Assembly: GCA_946482115.1 (NCBI GenBank)
Contig: CAMLQP010000005.1
Span: 1-28,783 of the forward strand
DNA from: an uncultured Comamonadaceae bacterium
GTDB lineage: Bacteria; Pseudomonadota; Gammaproteobacteria; Burkholderiales; Burkholderiaceae
Length of the DNA: 28,783 nucleotides
Direction: 5' to 3'
Both the position numbers and the translations under genes were made by a program. Position 1 is the first letter of the stretch; every line of letters starts with the position of its first letter. Positions 15,914 through 23,487 of this stretch are shown piece after piece. A model generated the notes under the pieces. The model had not been told where the DNA came from and did not search any database. It worked only from the letters and a program-made list of their open reading frames with translations.

Positions 15914-16885
15914 TCAGTCCAGCTTGATGTTGGCCTCGCGGATCACCTTGCCCCAGCGCTCGCGCTCCTTGGCGGCAAAACGCACGGCGTCGGCAGCGGT
16001 GGAAGGCATGGGCTCTATGCCCAGCACCTGCATGCGAGCCTTCACCTCGGTCAGGTTCAGCGCGTCATTGAGGTGCTTGTTGAGTTTCTGCACCGTGGCG
16101 GGGCTGGCGCTGGCGGGCACCACCAGGGCCTGCCAGGCGTAGGCCTCAAAGTCTTTGAGGCCCTGCTCGGCCAGCGTGGGAATCTCGGGCATGGACTTCA
16201 GGCGCTGCAGGCTGGCCACGCCGATGGGGCGCACTTTCCCCGACGTCAGGAAGGCACCACCGCTGGACGTGTCGACGAACATGAAGGGCAGCTGGCCCCC
16301 GACCAGGTCGGTCATGGCGGGCGCGGCGCCACGGTAGGCGATGTGGTTCAACGGTACGCCGATCTGGGTACGAAAGTACTCGGTCACCAGGTGGTGCGGG
16401 CTGCCCGCGCCCGGGCTGCCATAGGCCGCCTGTTTGGGGTCGCTCTTGATCCATGCCAGGAACTCCTTGAGGTTCTTGGGCGGCGCGCCGGGGTTGACCA
16501 CCAGAACCAGAGGGAAACGGGCGATCATGCCCACGGGTGCAAAGTCTTTCTCGGCGCTGTAGGTGAGCTTGCTGAACAGGAACGGGTTGGCGCCGAGCAC
16601 GGCCGAATCGGCGGTGAACAGAGTGTTGTCCGCATCCCTGACCTTGGCCACGTAATCGGCGGCGATGTTGGAGCCGGCGCCGGGCTTGTTGGTCACGATG
16701 ATGTTCTGGTTCATCGACGTGCCCATGGCGGAGGCCAGCATGCGCGCCACCACGTCGGAACCGCCACCGGCGGCGTAACCGACCACCCATTCGGCGTTCT
16801 TGGCGTCTTGGGCATTGGCACCCATGGGGACGGCGGCAACGGGCAACACCGCCAATACGAGGCGGGCGAGAAGTCTGGAGATCAT
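15914..16885 (-). CDS. Bug-family tripartite tricarboxylate transporter receptor (TctC-like), copy 1
   Basis: A 323-aa periplasmic binding protein with a signal peptide cleaved after about Ala25 (ANA/QD). Bug hallmarks are visible: VVGYAAGGGSDVVARMLA near residue 34, the NKPGAGSNIAADYVAK loop, and HIAYRGAAPAMTDLVGGQ. A GAAGGA box precedes the ATG. It sits between the ferredoxin reductase and oxygenase alpha genes in one operon. No TctA or TctB membrane partner is in the window, so it may use partners encoded elsewhere or act as a sensor; orphan Bug proteins are common in Burkholderiales. Confidence 0.92.
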   Translation of the reverse strand: MISRLLARLVLAVLPVAAVPMGANAQDAKNAEWVVGYAAGGGSDVVARMLASAMGTSMNQNIIVTNKPGAGSNIAADYVAKVRDADNTLFTADSAVLGANPFLFSKLTYSAEKDFAPVGMIARFPLVLVVNPGAPPKNLKEFLAWIKSDPKQAAYGSPGAGSPHHLVTEYFRTQIGVPLNHIAYRGAAPAMTDLVGGQLPFMFVDTSSGGAFLTSGKVRPIGVASLQRLKSMPEIPTLAEQGLKDFEAYAWQALVVPASASPATVQKLNKHLNDALNLTEVKARMQVLGIEPMPSTAADAVRFAAKERERWGKVIREANIKLD

Positions 16886-16927
16886 GGTCTTGTCCTTCGG
16901 TCAGGGTTGCGGGGCTGGGGCGGATGT

Positions 16928-17908
16928 TCAGAGGTCGACAACCAGGCGGTGTCCACGCGCGCGCGATACGCAGATCTGGATCACCTGGCTGGCGGCTTTT
17001 TCACTGGCGCTGAGCACATGGTCGCGGTGCTCGACGTCGCCTTCGATCACCGGCACGGCGCACACACCACATTCGCCGCGTCTGCAGTCATACAAGGGGT
17101 CGCATCCGTGCCCTATCAGGCAGTCGAGGATGGACTGGTCGGCGGCCACGCGGTAAGTGACACCGCTTTGCGCCAGCACCACGTCAAAGGCCTGATCGCC
17201 AGCCGCTGGTGCGGCAGCCGAAAACAGCTCGAAGCGCACGCGGTCGCTGTCCCATCCGCGCGCCTGCGCACCGGCAAGCACCGCATCCAGCATGGGCTTG
17301 GGGCCACACATGTAGATCTGCTCGTCGCCGGCGCAGCCATCCAGCAGCTTCGCAACATCCAGGGGGGCGCCGGCCTCATCGTCGATGTGCACGCCAAGGT
17401 TTTCGCCGAGCAGGTCCCGCAGGGCATCCATGTAAACCAGCTGTGCGCCACTGCGTCCGGCATAGACCATGCGCACCTGCCGCCCTGCGGCCCGGAGTTC
17501 GGCGGCCATGCTGATCAGCGGCGTGACACCGATGCCGCCGGCCACCAGCAGCACCGGCGCATGGCCGGCCCTCAGGGGGAAATCGTTCTTCGGCGCTTCG
17601 ATGGTCAGCAGGTCGCCAGCCACCAGGCCATGCATGAAGCGCGATCCGCCCTGCCCGGCGTCTTCCAGGCGCACGGCGATTTCATAGTGGGTGGGCATGG
17701 TGGTTGCACCGGCCTGCGAGACCGGGTTGATCAGCGAATAGTGACGCCAGTCGTTGCGGCCATCGGGCCGGGTGACCTGCACCCGCACATGGGCGCCCGC
17801 GCTGAATCCCGGCAGCCCCCCGCCTGCAGCGGGCTCGAGACGAAGGCGCCGGATCAGGGGGTGCAGCGACTCCGCCTGCGCAACACGAACAGAGATTGAA
17901 CCGGACAC
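16928..17908 (-). CDS. Phthalate-dioxygenase-reductase-type ferredoxin/NAD(P)H oxidoreductase
   Basis: A 326-aa electron-transfer reductase with three domains in order: flavin-binding (RHYSL at about 55-59), NAD-binding (LLVAGGIGVTPLISM near 120-134 and YMCGPKPMLDAV near 199-210), and a C-terminal plant-type [2Fe-2S] domain with C275, C280, C283 and C313. Such reductases pass electrons from NAD(P)H to Rieske oxygenases without a separate ferredoxin. I place the start at GTG 17908 because a GGAGG box sits 5 bases upstream and the domain begins right after; the ATG at 17950 lacks such a site. It leads the operon with the Bug receptor and oxygenase system 2, and is the only such reductase in the window. 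Confidence 0.9.
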   Translation of the reverse strand: MSGSISVRVAQAESLHPLIRRLRLEPAAGGGLPGFSAGAHVRVQVTRPDGRNDWRHYSLINPVSQAGATTMPTHYEIAVRLEDAGQGGSRFMHGLVAGDLLTIEAPKNDFPLRAGHAPVLLVAGGIGVTPLISMAAELRAAGRQVRMVYAGRSGAQLVYMDALRDLLGENLGVHIDDEAGAPLDVAKLLDGCAGDEQIYMCGPKPMLDAVLAGAQARGWDSDRVRFELFSAAAPAAGDQAFDVVLAQSGVTYRVAADQSILDCLIGHGCDPLYDCRRGECGVCAVPVIEGDVEHRDHVLSASEKAASQVIQICVSRARGHRLVVDL

Positions 17909-18074
17909 ATTCACCTCCAAATCAATGATTTTGGATGTATTCTGCGGCAAAAATATTTAAAAGTAAATCAATTCATTTTCATGGTTTTCCCTGACATCTC
18001 CGTGCACACAAAACCACCGCTTCGGTGCGAAGATCCGCGCTGAAGACGCGACAGGACCCGCAGGAAAACGCCTC
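17909..18074. promoter_or_regulatory. AT-rich divergent control region with candidate promoter and dyads
   Basis: This gap between the reductase operon and the hydrolase operon is notably AT-rich against its surroundings. A minus-strand candidate promoter has -35 TTTACT (17967-17962) and -10 CAGAAT (17944-17939), 17 bp apart. A 13-bp dyad AAATCA-A-TGATTT lies at 17919-17931, downstream of the -10, and a related AAATCAATTCATTT lies at 17965-17978 over the -35. This placement fits repressor control, perhaps by a local MarR (inference). No GGATA repeat pair was found here. Confidence 0.4.
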
Positions 18075-18914
18075 ATGATCACACCCGACAGCCACACCAT
18101 CACCACCCTGCGGGGCCCGGTGCATATCGCCCGATGCGGTAGCGGCCCCGCTGTTTTGCTGCTGCACCAGACCCCCCGTTCCTGGCGTGAATACGAACGT
18201 GTGCTGCCCTTGCTCGGCGGGCGTTTCGACGCCATCGCGATGGATACCGTGGGATACGGCGACACGCCCCCACTGACCGATGCTCAGCCGACCATCGAAC
18301 ACTGGGCCGCCACCGCGCTGGCCCTGCTGGATGCCCTGCGGATCGCCGACTGTGTGGTGGTCGGCCACCACACGGGCGCGGTCATAGGCATGGAAATGGC
18401 AGCCCAGGCACCCGCACGGGTCCGAGCCCTGGTGCTGTCCTCCTGCCCTTTCGTTGACGCCGAACGCCGCGTCCGGCACGGCCAGCACCCCGTGGTGGAC
18501 GGCGTGAGCCACCGTGCCGACGGTGGCCACCTGCTGGAGTTGTGGCGAGGCCGGCAGGCGTTCTATCCCGATGGTGATGTGGATCTGCTGGAGCGTTTCG
18601 TGGCCGACGCGCTGCGCGCCGGGCCACGCGCCGCCCAGGGACATCTGGTGGTCAACCGCTACCACATGGAGGACCGCATCGGTCTCGTGCGTTGCCCCAC
18701 CCTCCTGATCGGCGCCACCGCCGACCCTCATGCTTACCCGGCGGTTCCCCGTCTGCAGCAGGCCTTGCCCCACGCGCGGCGAACGGACATTGCGGGCGCC
18801 ATGGTGCCGCTGCCTGAACAGATGCCCGAGGCCTTCGTCGAGGCGGTGTGCGACTTTCTGGATAGCGTCACCAAGTCAGCGGAAAACGGACATACAAGCG
18901 CCAATTCGGGATAG
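18075..18914 (+). CDS. Alpha/beta-hydrolase-fold protein with atypical nucleophile elbow
   Basis: A 279-aa alpha/beta-hydrolase fold: oxyanion-type HQTP at about 31-34, MDTVGYGDT near 56-64, and the strand-elbow VVVGHHTGA at 94-102. The usual Gly-x-Ser-x-Gly is Gly-His-His-Thr-Gly, so the nucleophile position is His99. The C-terminal region that normally supplies the catalytic histidine reads AGAMVPLPEQMPEAF and has none. An acidic residue is present in GATADPHAY. A standard serine-hydrolase triad is thus absent. It may be a non-hydrolytic member, such as a cofactor-independent lyase or oxygenase-like enzyme; no function is assigned. It opens the operon containing cyclase copy 2, and its last bases carry a probable operator. 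Confidence 0.8.
   Translation: MITPDSHTITTLRGPVHIARCGSGPAVLLLHQTPRSWREYERVLPLLGGRFDAIAMDTVGYGDTPPLTDAQPTIEHWAATALALLDALRIADCVVVGHHTGAVIGMEMAAQAPARVRALVLSSCPFVDAERRVRHGQHPVVDGVSHRADGGHLLELWRGRQAFYPDGDVDLLERFVADALRAGPRAAQGHLVVNRYHMEDRIGLVRCPTLLIGATADPHAYPAVPRLQQALPHARRTDIAGAMVPLPEQMPEAFVEAVCDFLDSVTKSAENGHTSANSG
18878..18913 (+). promoter_or_regulatory. Paired direct repeat at the end of the hydrolase gene, operator for the downstream operon
   Basis: AGCGGAAAACGGACA (18878-18892) and CGCCAATTCGGGATA (18899-18913) start exactly 21 bp apart and end 62 bp before the cyclase start at 18976. The first closely matches the half-site at 7215-7229; the second keeps GGATA but has a weaker GCG end. It suggests an internal promoter for the cyclase and oxidoreductase genes. 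It overlaps coding sequence, so conservation alone could mislead. Confidence 0.42.
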
Positions 18915-18975
18915 CCCTCCCCTGGGCCAACCGGCAAGATCGACTTCACAACCATCCACCGGAGACGGGGAACCC

Positions 18976-19755
18976 ATGACCGCTTCTTTGATCGACTTTG
19001 CCCACGACATCGCCAGCGGGAAGCTGCGTGTCGTCGACCTCACGCAAATCCTGTCCGAATCCTTCCCGGCGCTCCAGCTGCCGCCCGAGTTCGGTCAGGT
19101 CTGGGCCTTCAAGAAGGAACGCATCTCCCGGTACGATGAGGCGGGGCCCGCCTGGTACTGGAACAATTTTTCGTGCGGCGAGCACACCGGCACCCACTTC
19201 GACGCGCCCGTGCACTGGATCAGCGGCAAGGATCAGCCGCGGAACTCGGTGGACACGATCGATCCTGCGAAGTTCGTGGCCCCGGCGGTGGTGGTGGACG
19301 CAAGCGCCCAGGTGGCGGCCAATTCCGACTGGCTGCTCACGGTGGAATTTCTGCTGGCCTGGGAAGCGGAGCATGGCCCCATTCCGGCGGGCGCCTGGCT
19401 GCTGTTCCGCACCGACTGGAGCAAGCGCCTGGGCAACCCCGCGGACTTCGTCAACATGAAGGACGATGGCGCCCACACCCCCGGCCCCACACAAGCGGCG
19501 GTGGAGTGGCTCATCCGGGAGCGCAACGTTCTGGGTTTCGGGGTGGAGACCATCAACACCGACGCGGGCCAGTCCTATGCCTGGCCCCTTCCCTACCCCT
19601 GCCACACACTGATGCACGGCGCCAACAAGTACGGGCTGCAATGCCTCACCAACCTGGACCAGCTGCCTCCCAGGGGTGCCGTTGTCATCGCCGCCCCTCT
19701 CAAGATCGAGGGTGGTTCGGGCAGTCCGCTGCGCGTGTTGGCCCTGGTCGCTTGA
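18976..19755 (+). CDS. Cyclase-family metal-dependent hydrolase, copy 2 (isatin hydrolase / kynurenine formamidase-like)
   Basis: A 259-aa cyclase-family protein with the HTGTHFDAPVHW metal signature (H70, H74, D76). The ATG at 18976 follows a GGAGACGGGG box; the longer frame running back through the hydrolase gene is rejected. It is paralogous to the enzyme at 9087-9899. Its TGA is followed after 10 bases by the start of the oxidoreductase alpha subunit. An isatin hydrolase immediately before an enzyme that decarboxylates 2-oxoacids would make biochemical sense, because isatinate is an aryl-2-oxoacid (inference). Confidence 0.88.
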   Translation: MTASLIDFAHDIASGKLRVVDLTQILSESFPALQLPPEFGQVWAFKKERISRYDEAGPAWYWNNFSCGEHTGTHFDAPVHWISGKDQPRNSVDTIDPAKFVAPAVVVDASAQVAANSDWLLTVEFLLAWEAEHGPIPAGAWLLFRTDWSKRLGNPADFVNMKDDGAHTPGPTQAAVEWLIRERNVLGFGVETINTDAGQSYAWPLPYPCHTLMHGANKYGLQCLTNLDQLPPRGAVVIAAPLKIEGGSGSPLRVLALVA

Positions 19756-19765
19756 GGAAATTTTC

Positions 19766-21964
19766 ATGGCAGAGCGTTCTTTTGCGGCCGAGGTGCGGCA
19801 ACTCGAGGTTCCGGCCGGCACCGAATTTCACGGCGAAGGCATACTGGCCGTCACCAAGGCCCTGCTCGAATGCGGCGTGGGCTACGTCACGGGCTATCAG
19901 GGCTCGCCCATCTCGCACCTGATGGATGTGCTGGCCGACGCCCAGCCCATCCTGGAAAAGCTCGATGTGTATTTCGAGCCCGCCGCCAGCGAGGCCGCTG
20001 CCGCGTCGGCCCTGTCGGCCTCGGTCAACTACCCGGTGCGTGGCGCCGTGACCTGGAAGTCCACGGTGGGCACGAACGTGGCCTCCGATGCGCTGGCCAA
20101 CCTGGCCTCGGGTGGGGTTCTGGGGGGCTCTCTGATCATCGTTGGCGAGGACTACGGCGAGGGCTCCAGCATCATGCAGGAGCGAACCCATGCGTTCGCG
20201 ATGAAGTCGCAGATGTGGCTGCTCGACCCACGCCCCCACCTGCCGTCCATCGTCAAGGCCGTGCACGATGGCTTCGCCCTGTCCGAGGCGTCCAACACGC
20301 CGGTGATGCTGGAACTCCGCATCCGCTCCTGCCACCTCCACGGCAGCTTCATCACCCGGGAGAACCAGCGGCCCGCGTTCACCCTGAAAAACGCCCTTGA
20401 GCAGCCGGTACGCGATGTCAACCGCATCGTGCTGCCGCCTGCCTCCTTCCTGCATGAGAAGGAAAAGATCGAGGACCGCTGGCCAGCGGCGGTCAGGTTC
20501 ATCCAGGAGCACCAGCTCAACGAGTTCATCGACGGCGACATCGGGCACCTGGGCATCATCACCCTGGGCGGACTGACCAACAACGTGCAACGTGCGCTGC
20601 AGTTGCTGGAACTCGGCGATCTCTGGGGCCAGACCCGCCTGCCCCAGTACGTGCTCAACGTGGCCTACCCGCTGGTGGAAGAAGAGGTGCTGCGTTTCTG
20701 CAAGGGAAAAAAGGCGGTTCTGGTGATCGAGGAAGGCCAGCCCGATTACCACGAGCAGCACCTCAACACCATACTTCGCCGTCATGGCGTGGGCACCATC
20801 ATCCACGGCAAGGACTTGTTGCCCATGACCGGGGACTACACGGTGGCCGCATTGCGCTCGGGCATCCGCCGGTTCGTCGAAACGCATCACCCGGCGGCGT
20901 TCGCCCCATCGGTGTCGCTGGGCATGCCGGCGCTGCCGTCAGCCGTTGCCGCCGCGGTGAACGCCGGCAGTGGCAACGACATCCCGTTGCCGCCGCGCCC
21001 GCCGGGCCTTTGCGTGGGTTGCCCGGAGCGGCCCATCTTCTCCTCGCTGAAGCTGGCCATGCAGGACCACGGGCAGCACCATGTGTCCTCAGACATAGGC
21101 TGCCACCTGTTCTCCAGCCAGGCACCGTTCAACCTGGGCGCCACCACCATGGGCTATGGCCTGGGCGCCTCCAGCGCCTCGGCCTTCAATGCCGGCAAGC
21201 AGCTGGGGGCCTCCAAGCGCGCCATCGCCATGATGGGCGATGGCGGCTTCTGGCACAACGGTCTGGCCACCGGCATCGGCAACGCGGTCTTCAACAAGCA
21301 CGACAACGTGTTCCTGATCGTGGACAACAACTACTCGGCCGCCACCGGCGGGCAGGACATCCTGTCGTCGCGTGCCGAGAACCAGCACCGCAGCACCCGC
21401 CACCCGATCGAGAAAGCGGTGCGTGGCGTGGGTGTGGAGTGGGTCCGCATGCTGCCGCACACCTACGACGTCAAGACCATGCGCGCTGCCATCAGCGAAG
21501 CGATGACCACCGACTACGACGGCCCCAAGGTCATCATCGCGCAGAGCGAGTGCATGCTCAACCGCCAACGCCGTGAAAAACCGAAGGTGGCTGCGGCCAT
21601 CAAGAGCGGTGAGCGCATGGTCAAGGAGCGTTTTGGCGTGGATGCCGCCGTCTGCTCGGGCGACCACGCCTGCATGCGGGTCTCGGGCTGCCCCAGCCTG
21701 ACGCTAGCCCCCAGCGGTGATGCCCTCAAACCCGACCCGGTGGCCCATGTGGACGAGGCCTGCGTGGCCTGCGGCCACTGCGGCGAGGTGGCCGACTCGG
21801 CCGTCCTGTGTCCCTCGTTCTACAAGGTCGAGCGGGTGCACAACCCGGTCGGCGGCGACCGCTGGCTGGACGGCCTGCGTCGCCAGGTGCTGGGCTGGTG
21901 GCACCGCCGCACCCACGCCGATCGCGCCCGGCGCGCGCTGTTTCCCCTCGAGAACCTGTCATGA
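19766..21964 (+). CDS. Indolepyruvate ferredoxin oxidoreductase alpha-like subunit (TPP- and FeS-binding)
   Basis: A 732-aa 2-oxoacid:ferredoxin oxidoreductase large subunit. The N-terminal pyrimidine-binding domain includes GYQGSPISHLMD near 43-54 and EAAAASALSASV. The TPP/magnesium motif starts at GDGG (491-494), continuing to NNYSAATGGQ at 521-530. A C-terminal ferredoxin-like region has C630, C636 and C642-P, then C666-x2-C669-x2-C672 and C682-P, the arrangement I recall from the fused IOR-like family. The start at 19766 has a GAGGAA box overlapping the preceding stop. Such enzymes oxidatively decarboxylate aryl-2-oxoacids to acyl-CoA. Next to isatin-hydrolase-like genes, isatinate to anthraniloyl-CoA is a plausible reaction; true indolepyruvate use is the alternative. 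Confidence 0.9.
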   Translation: MAERSFAAEVRQLEVPAGTEFHGEGILAVTKALLECGVGYVTGYQGSPISHLMDVLADAQPILEKLDVYFEPAASEAAAASALSASVNYPVRGAVTWKSTVGTNVASDALANLASGGVLGGSLIIVGEDYGEGSSIMQERTHAFAMKSQMWLLDPRPHLPSIVKAVHDGFALSEASNTPVMLELRIRSCHLHGSFITRENQRPAFTLKNALEQPVRDVNRIVLPPASFLHEKEKIEDRWPAAVRFIQEHQLNEFIDGDIGHLGIITLGGLTNNVQRALQLLELGDLWGQTRLPQYVLNVAYPLVEEEVLRFCKGKKAVLVIEEGQPDYHEQHLNTILRRHGVGTIIHGKDLLPMTGDYTVAALRSGIRRFVETHHPAAFAPSVSLGMPALPSAVAAAVNAGSGNDIPLPPRPPGLCVGCPERPIFSSLKLAMQDHGQHHVSSDIGCHLFSSQAPFNLGATTMGYGLGASSASAFNAGKQLGASKRAIAMMGDGGFWHNGLATGIGNAVFNKHDNVFLIVDNNYSAATGGQDILSSRAENQHRSTRHPIEKAVRGVGVEWVRMLPHTYDVKTMRAAISEAMTTDYDGPKVIIAQSECMLNRQRREKPKVAAAIKSGERMVKERFGVDAAVCSGDHACMRVSGCPSLTLAPSGDALKPDPVAHVDEACVACGHCGEVADSAVLCPSFYKVERVHNPVGGDRWLDGLRRQVLGWWHRRTHADRARRALFPLENLS

Positions 21965-23487
21965 ACCTGAGCAAAGCCCGTTCCATCAATATCGCCATAC
22001 TGGCCCTGGGTGGCCAGGGCGGCGGCGTTCTGGTCGACTGGATCGTCGGCATGGCCGAACACGAGGGCTGGATTGCGCAATCCACCTCGGTGGCGGGCGT
22101 GGCCCAGCGTACCGGCGCCACCATCTACTACGTCGAGCTGGTTTCCCCGCAGGACAAGCCTCACCCGGACGCCCAACCCGTGCTGGCGCTGATGGCGGTG
22201 CCGGGCGACGTCGACGTGCTGATCGCCGCCGAACTGATGGAAGCCGGACGCGCGGTTCAGCGGGGCATGGTCACGCCCGACCGCACCACGCTGATCGCGA
22301 GCAGCCACCGCATCTATTCGGTGATGGAAAAGACCGCGCCCGGCAATGGCCTGGCCGACGCTGCATCGGTCGAGCAGCTGCTCCGGGACAACGCGCGTCA
22401 ACTGGTGCTCGAAGACATGCAGGCGCTGTCCGTCAGCAACGGCAGCGTGATTTCGGCCAGCCTGTTCGGCGCCTTGGCCGGCAGCGGTGCGCTGCCTTTC
22501 CCGCAATCGGCGTTTGAAGCGGTGGTGGAACGCACCGGCGTGGGTGTCAAGGGCAGCCTGGCCGCCCTGCGCGCCGCGGCGGACCTGGCCCGCCAGCCCA
22601 TGGCCCAGCCCAGAGCCGTCGCTTCCGGCATGGAAACCCCGGCTCGCCCGCTGCCCACACAAGCGGCCGCGCCGGCCGTGCAGCCTTTGCTGGACCGCAT
22701 CCGCGCCGCTTTCCCTGCGCCGGCGTGGAACATGCTGGGCGAGGGCCTGGCACGGGTGCTCGATTACCAGGATCTGGCCTATGGCCATGAATACCTGGAC
22801 CGGGTGGCCGCCTTTGTGCCCTATGGCGACGCCACCACGGTGGCCGAGGCCGCGCACTGGATCGCCGTGGCCATGAGTTACGACGATGTGATCCGCGTGG
22901 CCGACCTCAAGACCCGCCCCGAGCGCTGGGCTCGGGTGCGCCGTGAAGTCGGCGCGGGCGCGGACGAGGTGGTGGGCACCGAAGAATTCTTTCACCCGCG
23001 CCTGCCCGAGATCCTGGGCCTGCTGCCAGCGGGCCTGGCGCGCTGGGTGCAGTCCAGCCCGCGCGTGAGCGGCTGGCTGGCCCCACGCCTGGACAAGGGC
23101 CGGCGCATCCGCGCCTTCAGCATCACGGGCCATGTCCAGCTGCGTGTTGTCGCCGGCCTGCGGCGCTGGCGCCGGGGCAACCTGCGTCACGCCGAAGAAA
23201 TGCAGCACATCCAGCAGTGGCTGTCATTGGCCCATGCCGTCGCGCCCCAAGACCTGGCACTCGCCACCGAGGTGCTGCGCTGCCGCCAGCTGGTCAAGGG
23301 CTACAGCGACACCCATGCACGTGGGACCAGCCGCTTCGACCGCCTGATGCAGGCCGCCCATCTGCTGACGGGCAGCCACGGCGCGGCCGCCGCCCTGGCG
23401 TCGTTGCGCAAGGCCGCCCTGAGCGATGCCGAGGGCAAGGCGCTTGACCAGCGCTGGAGCGCGCTGCAGCTGCCGCTCGTGGCATGA
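21961..23487 (+). CDS. Indolepyruvate oxidoreductase beta-family subunit with long C-terminal extension
   Basis: A 508-aa protein. The N-terminal ~200 residues match the gamma/beta domain of 2-oxoacid:ferredoxin oxidoreductases (ALGGQGGGVLVDWI near 14-27, then SVAGVAQRTGAT). The remaining ~290 residues form the extension (DUF6537-like as I recall) found in the IOR-like family of proteobacteria. A minimal IorB is only about 200 aa, so the extension is a family feature rather than an accident. The ATG at 21961 overlaps the alpha stop (ATGA), indicating a stoichiometric complex. Confidence 0.9.
   Translation: MNLSKARSINIAILALGGQGGGVLVDWIVGMAEHEGWIAQSTSVAGVAQRTGATIYYVELVSPQDKPHPDAQPVLALMAVPGDVDVLIAAELMEAGRAVQRGMVTPDRTTLIASSHRIYSVMEKTAPGNGLADAASVEQLLRDNARQLVLEDMQALSVSNGSVISASLFGALAGSGALPFPQSAFEAVVERTGVGVKGSLAALRAAADLARQPMAQPRAVASGMETPARPLPTQAAAPAVQPLLDRIRAAFPAPAWNMLGEGLARVLDYQDLAYGHEYLDRVAAFVPYGDATTVAEAAHWIAVAMSYDDVIRVADLKTRPERWARVRREVGAGADEVVGTEEFFHPRLPEILGLLPAGLARWVQSSPRVSGWLAPRLDKGRRIRAFSITGHVQLRVVAGLRRWRRGNLRHAEEMQHIQQWLSLAHAVAPQDLALATEVLRCRQLVKGYSDTHARGTSRFDRLMQAAHLLTGSHGAAAALASLRKAALSDAEGKALDQRWSALQLPLVA

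Noticed and set aside
16073..17899. 608-codon plus-strand open frame
   Set aside because: It lies antisense to the ferredoxin reductase and Bug genes, whose motifs are unmistakable. Its translation is low-complexity, rich in Gly, His and Val, typical of a GC-rich shadow frame.
21820..23208. 462-codon minus-strand open frame
   Set aside because: It is antisense to the oxidoreductase beta subunit, which is translationally coupled to alpha. Composition is that of a shadow frame.
19766..23487. Straight call as indolepyruvate ferredoxin oxidoreductase (iorAB)
   Set aside because: Family membership is clear, but context points to another aryl-2-oxoacid, so no gene symbol is given.
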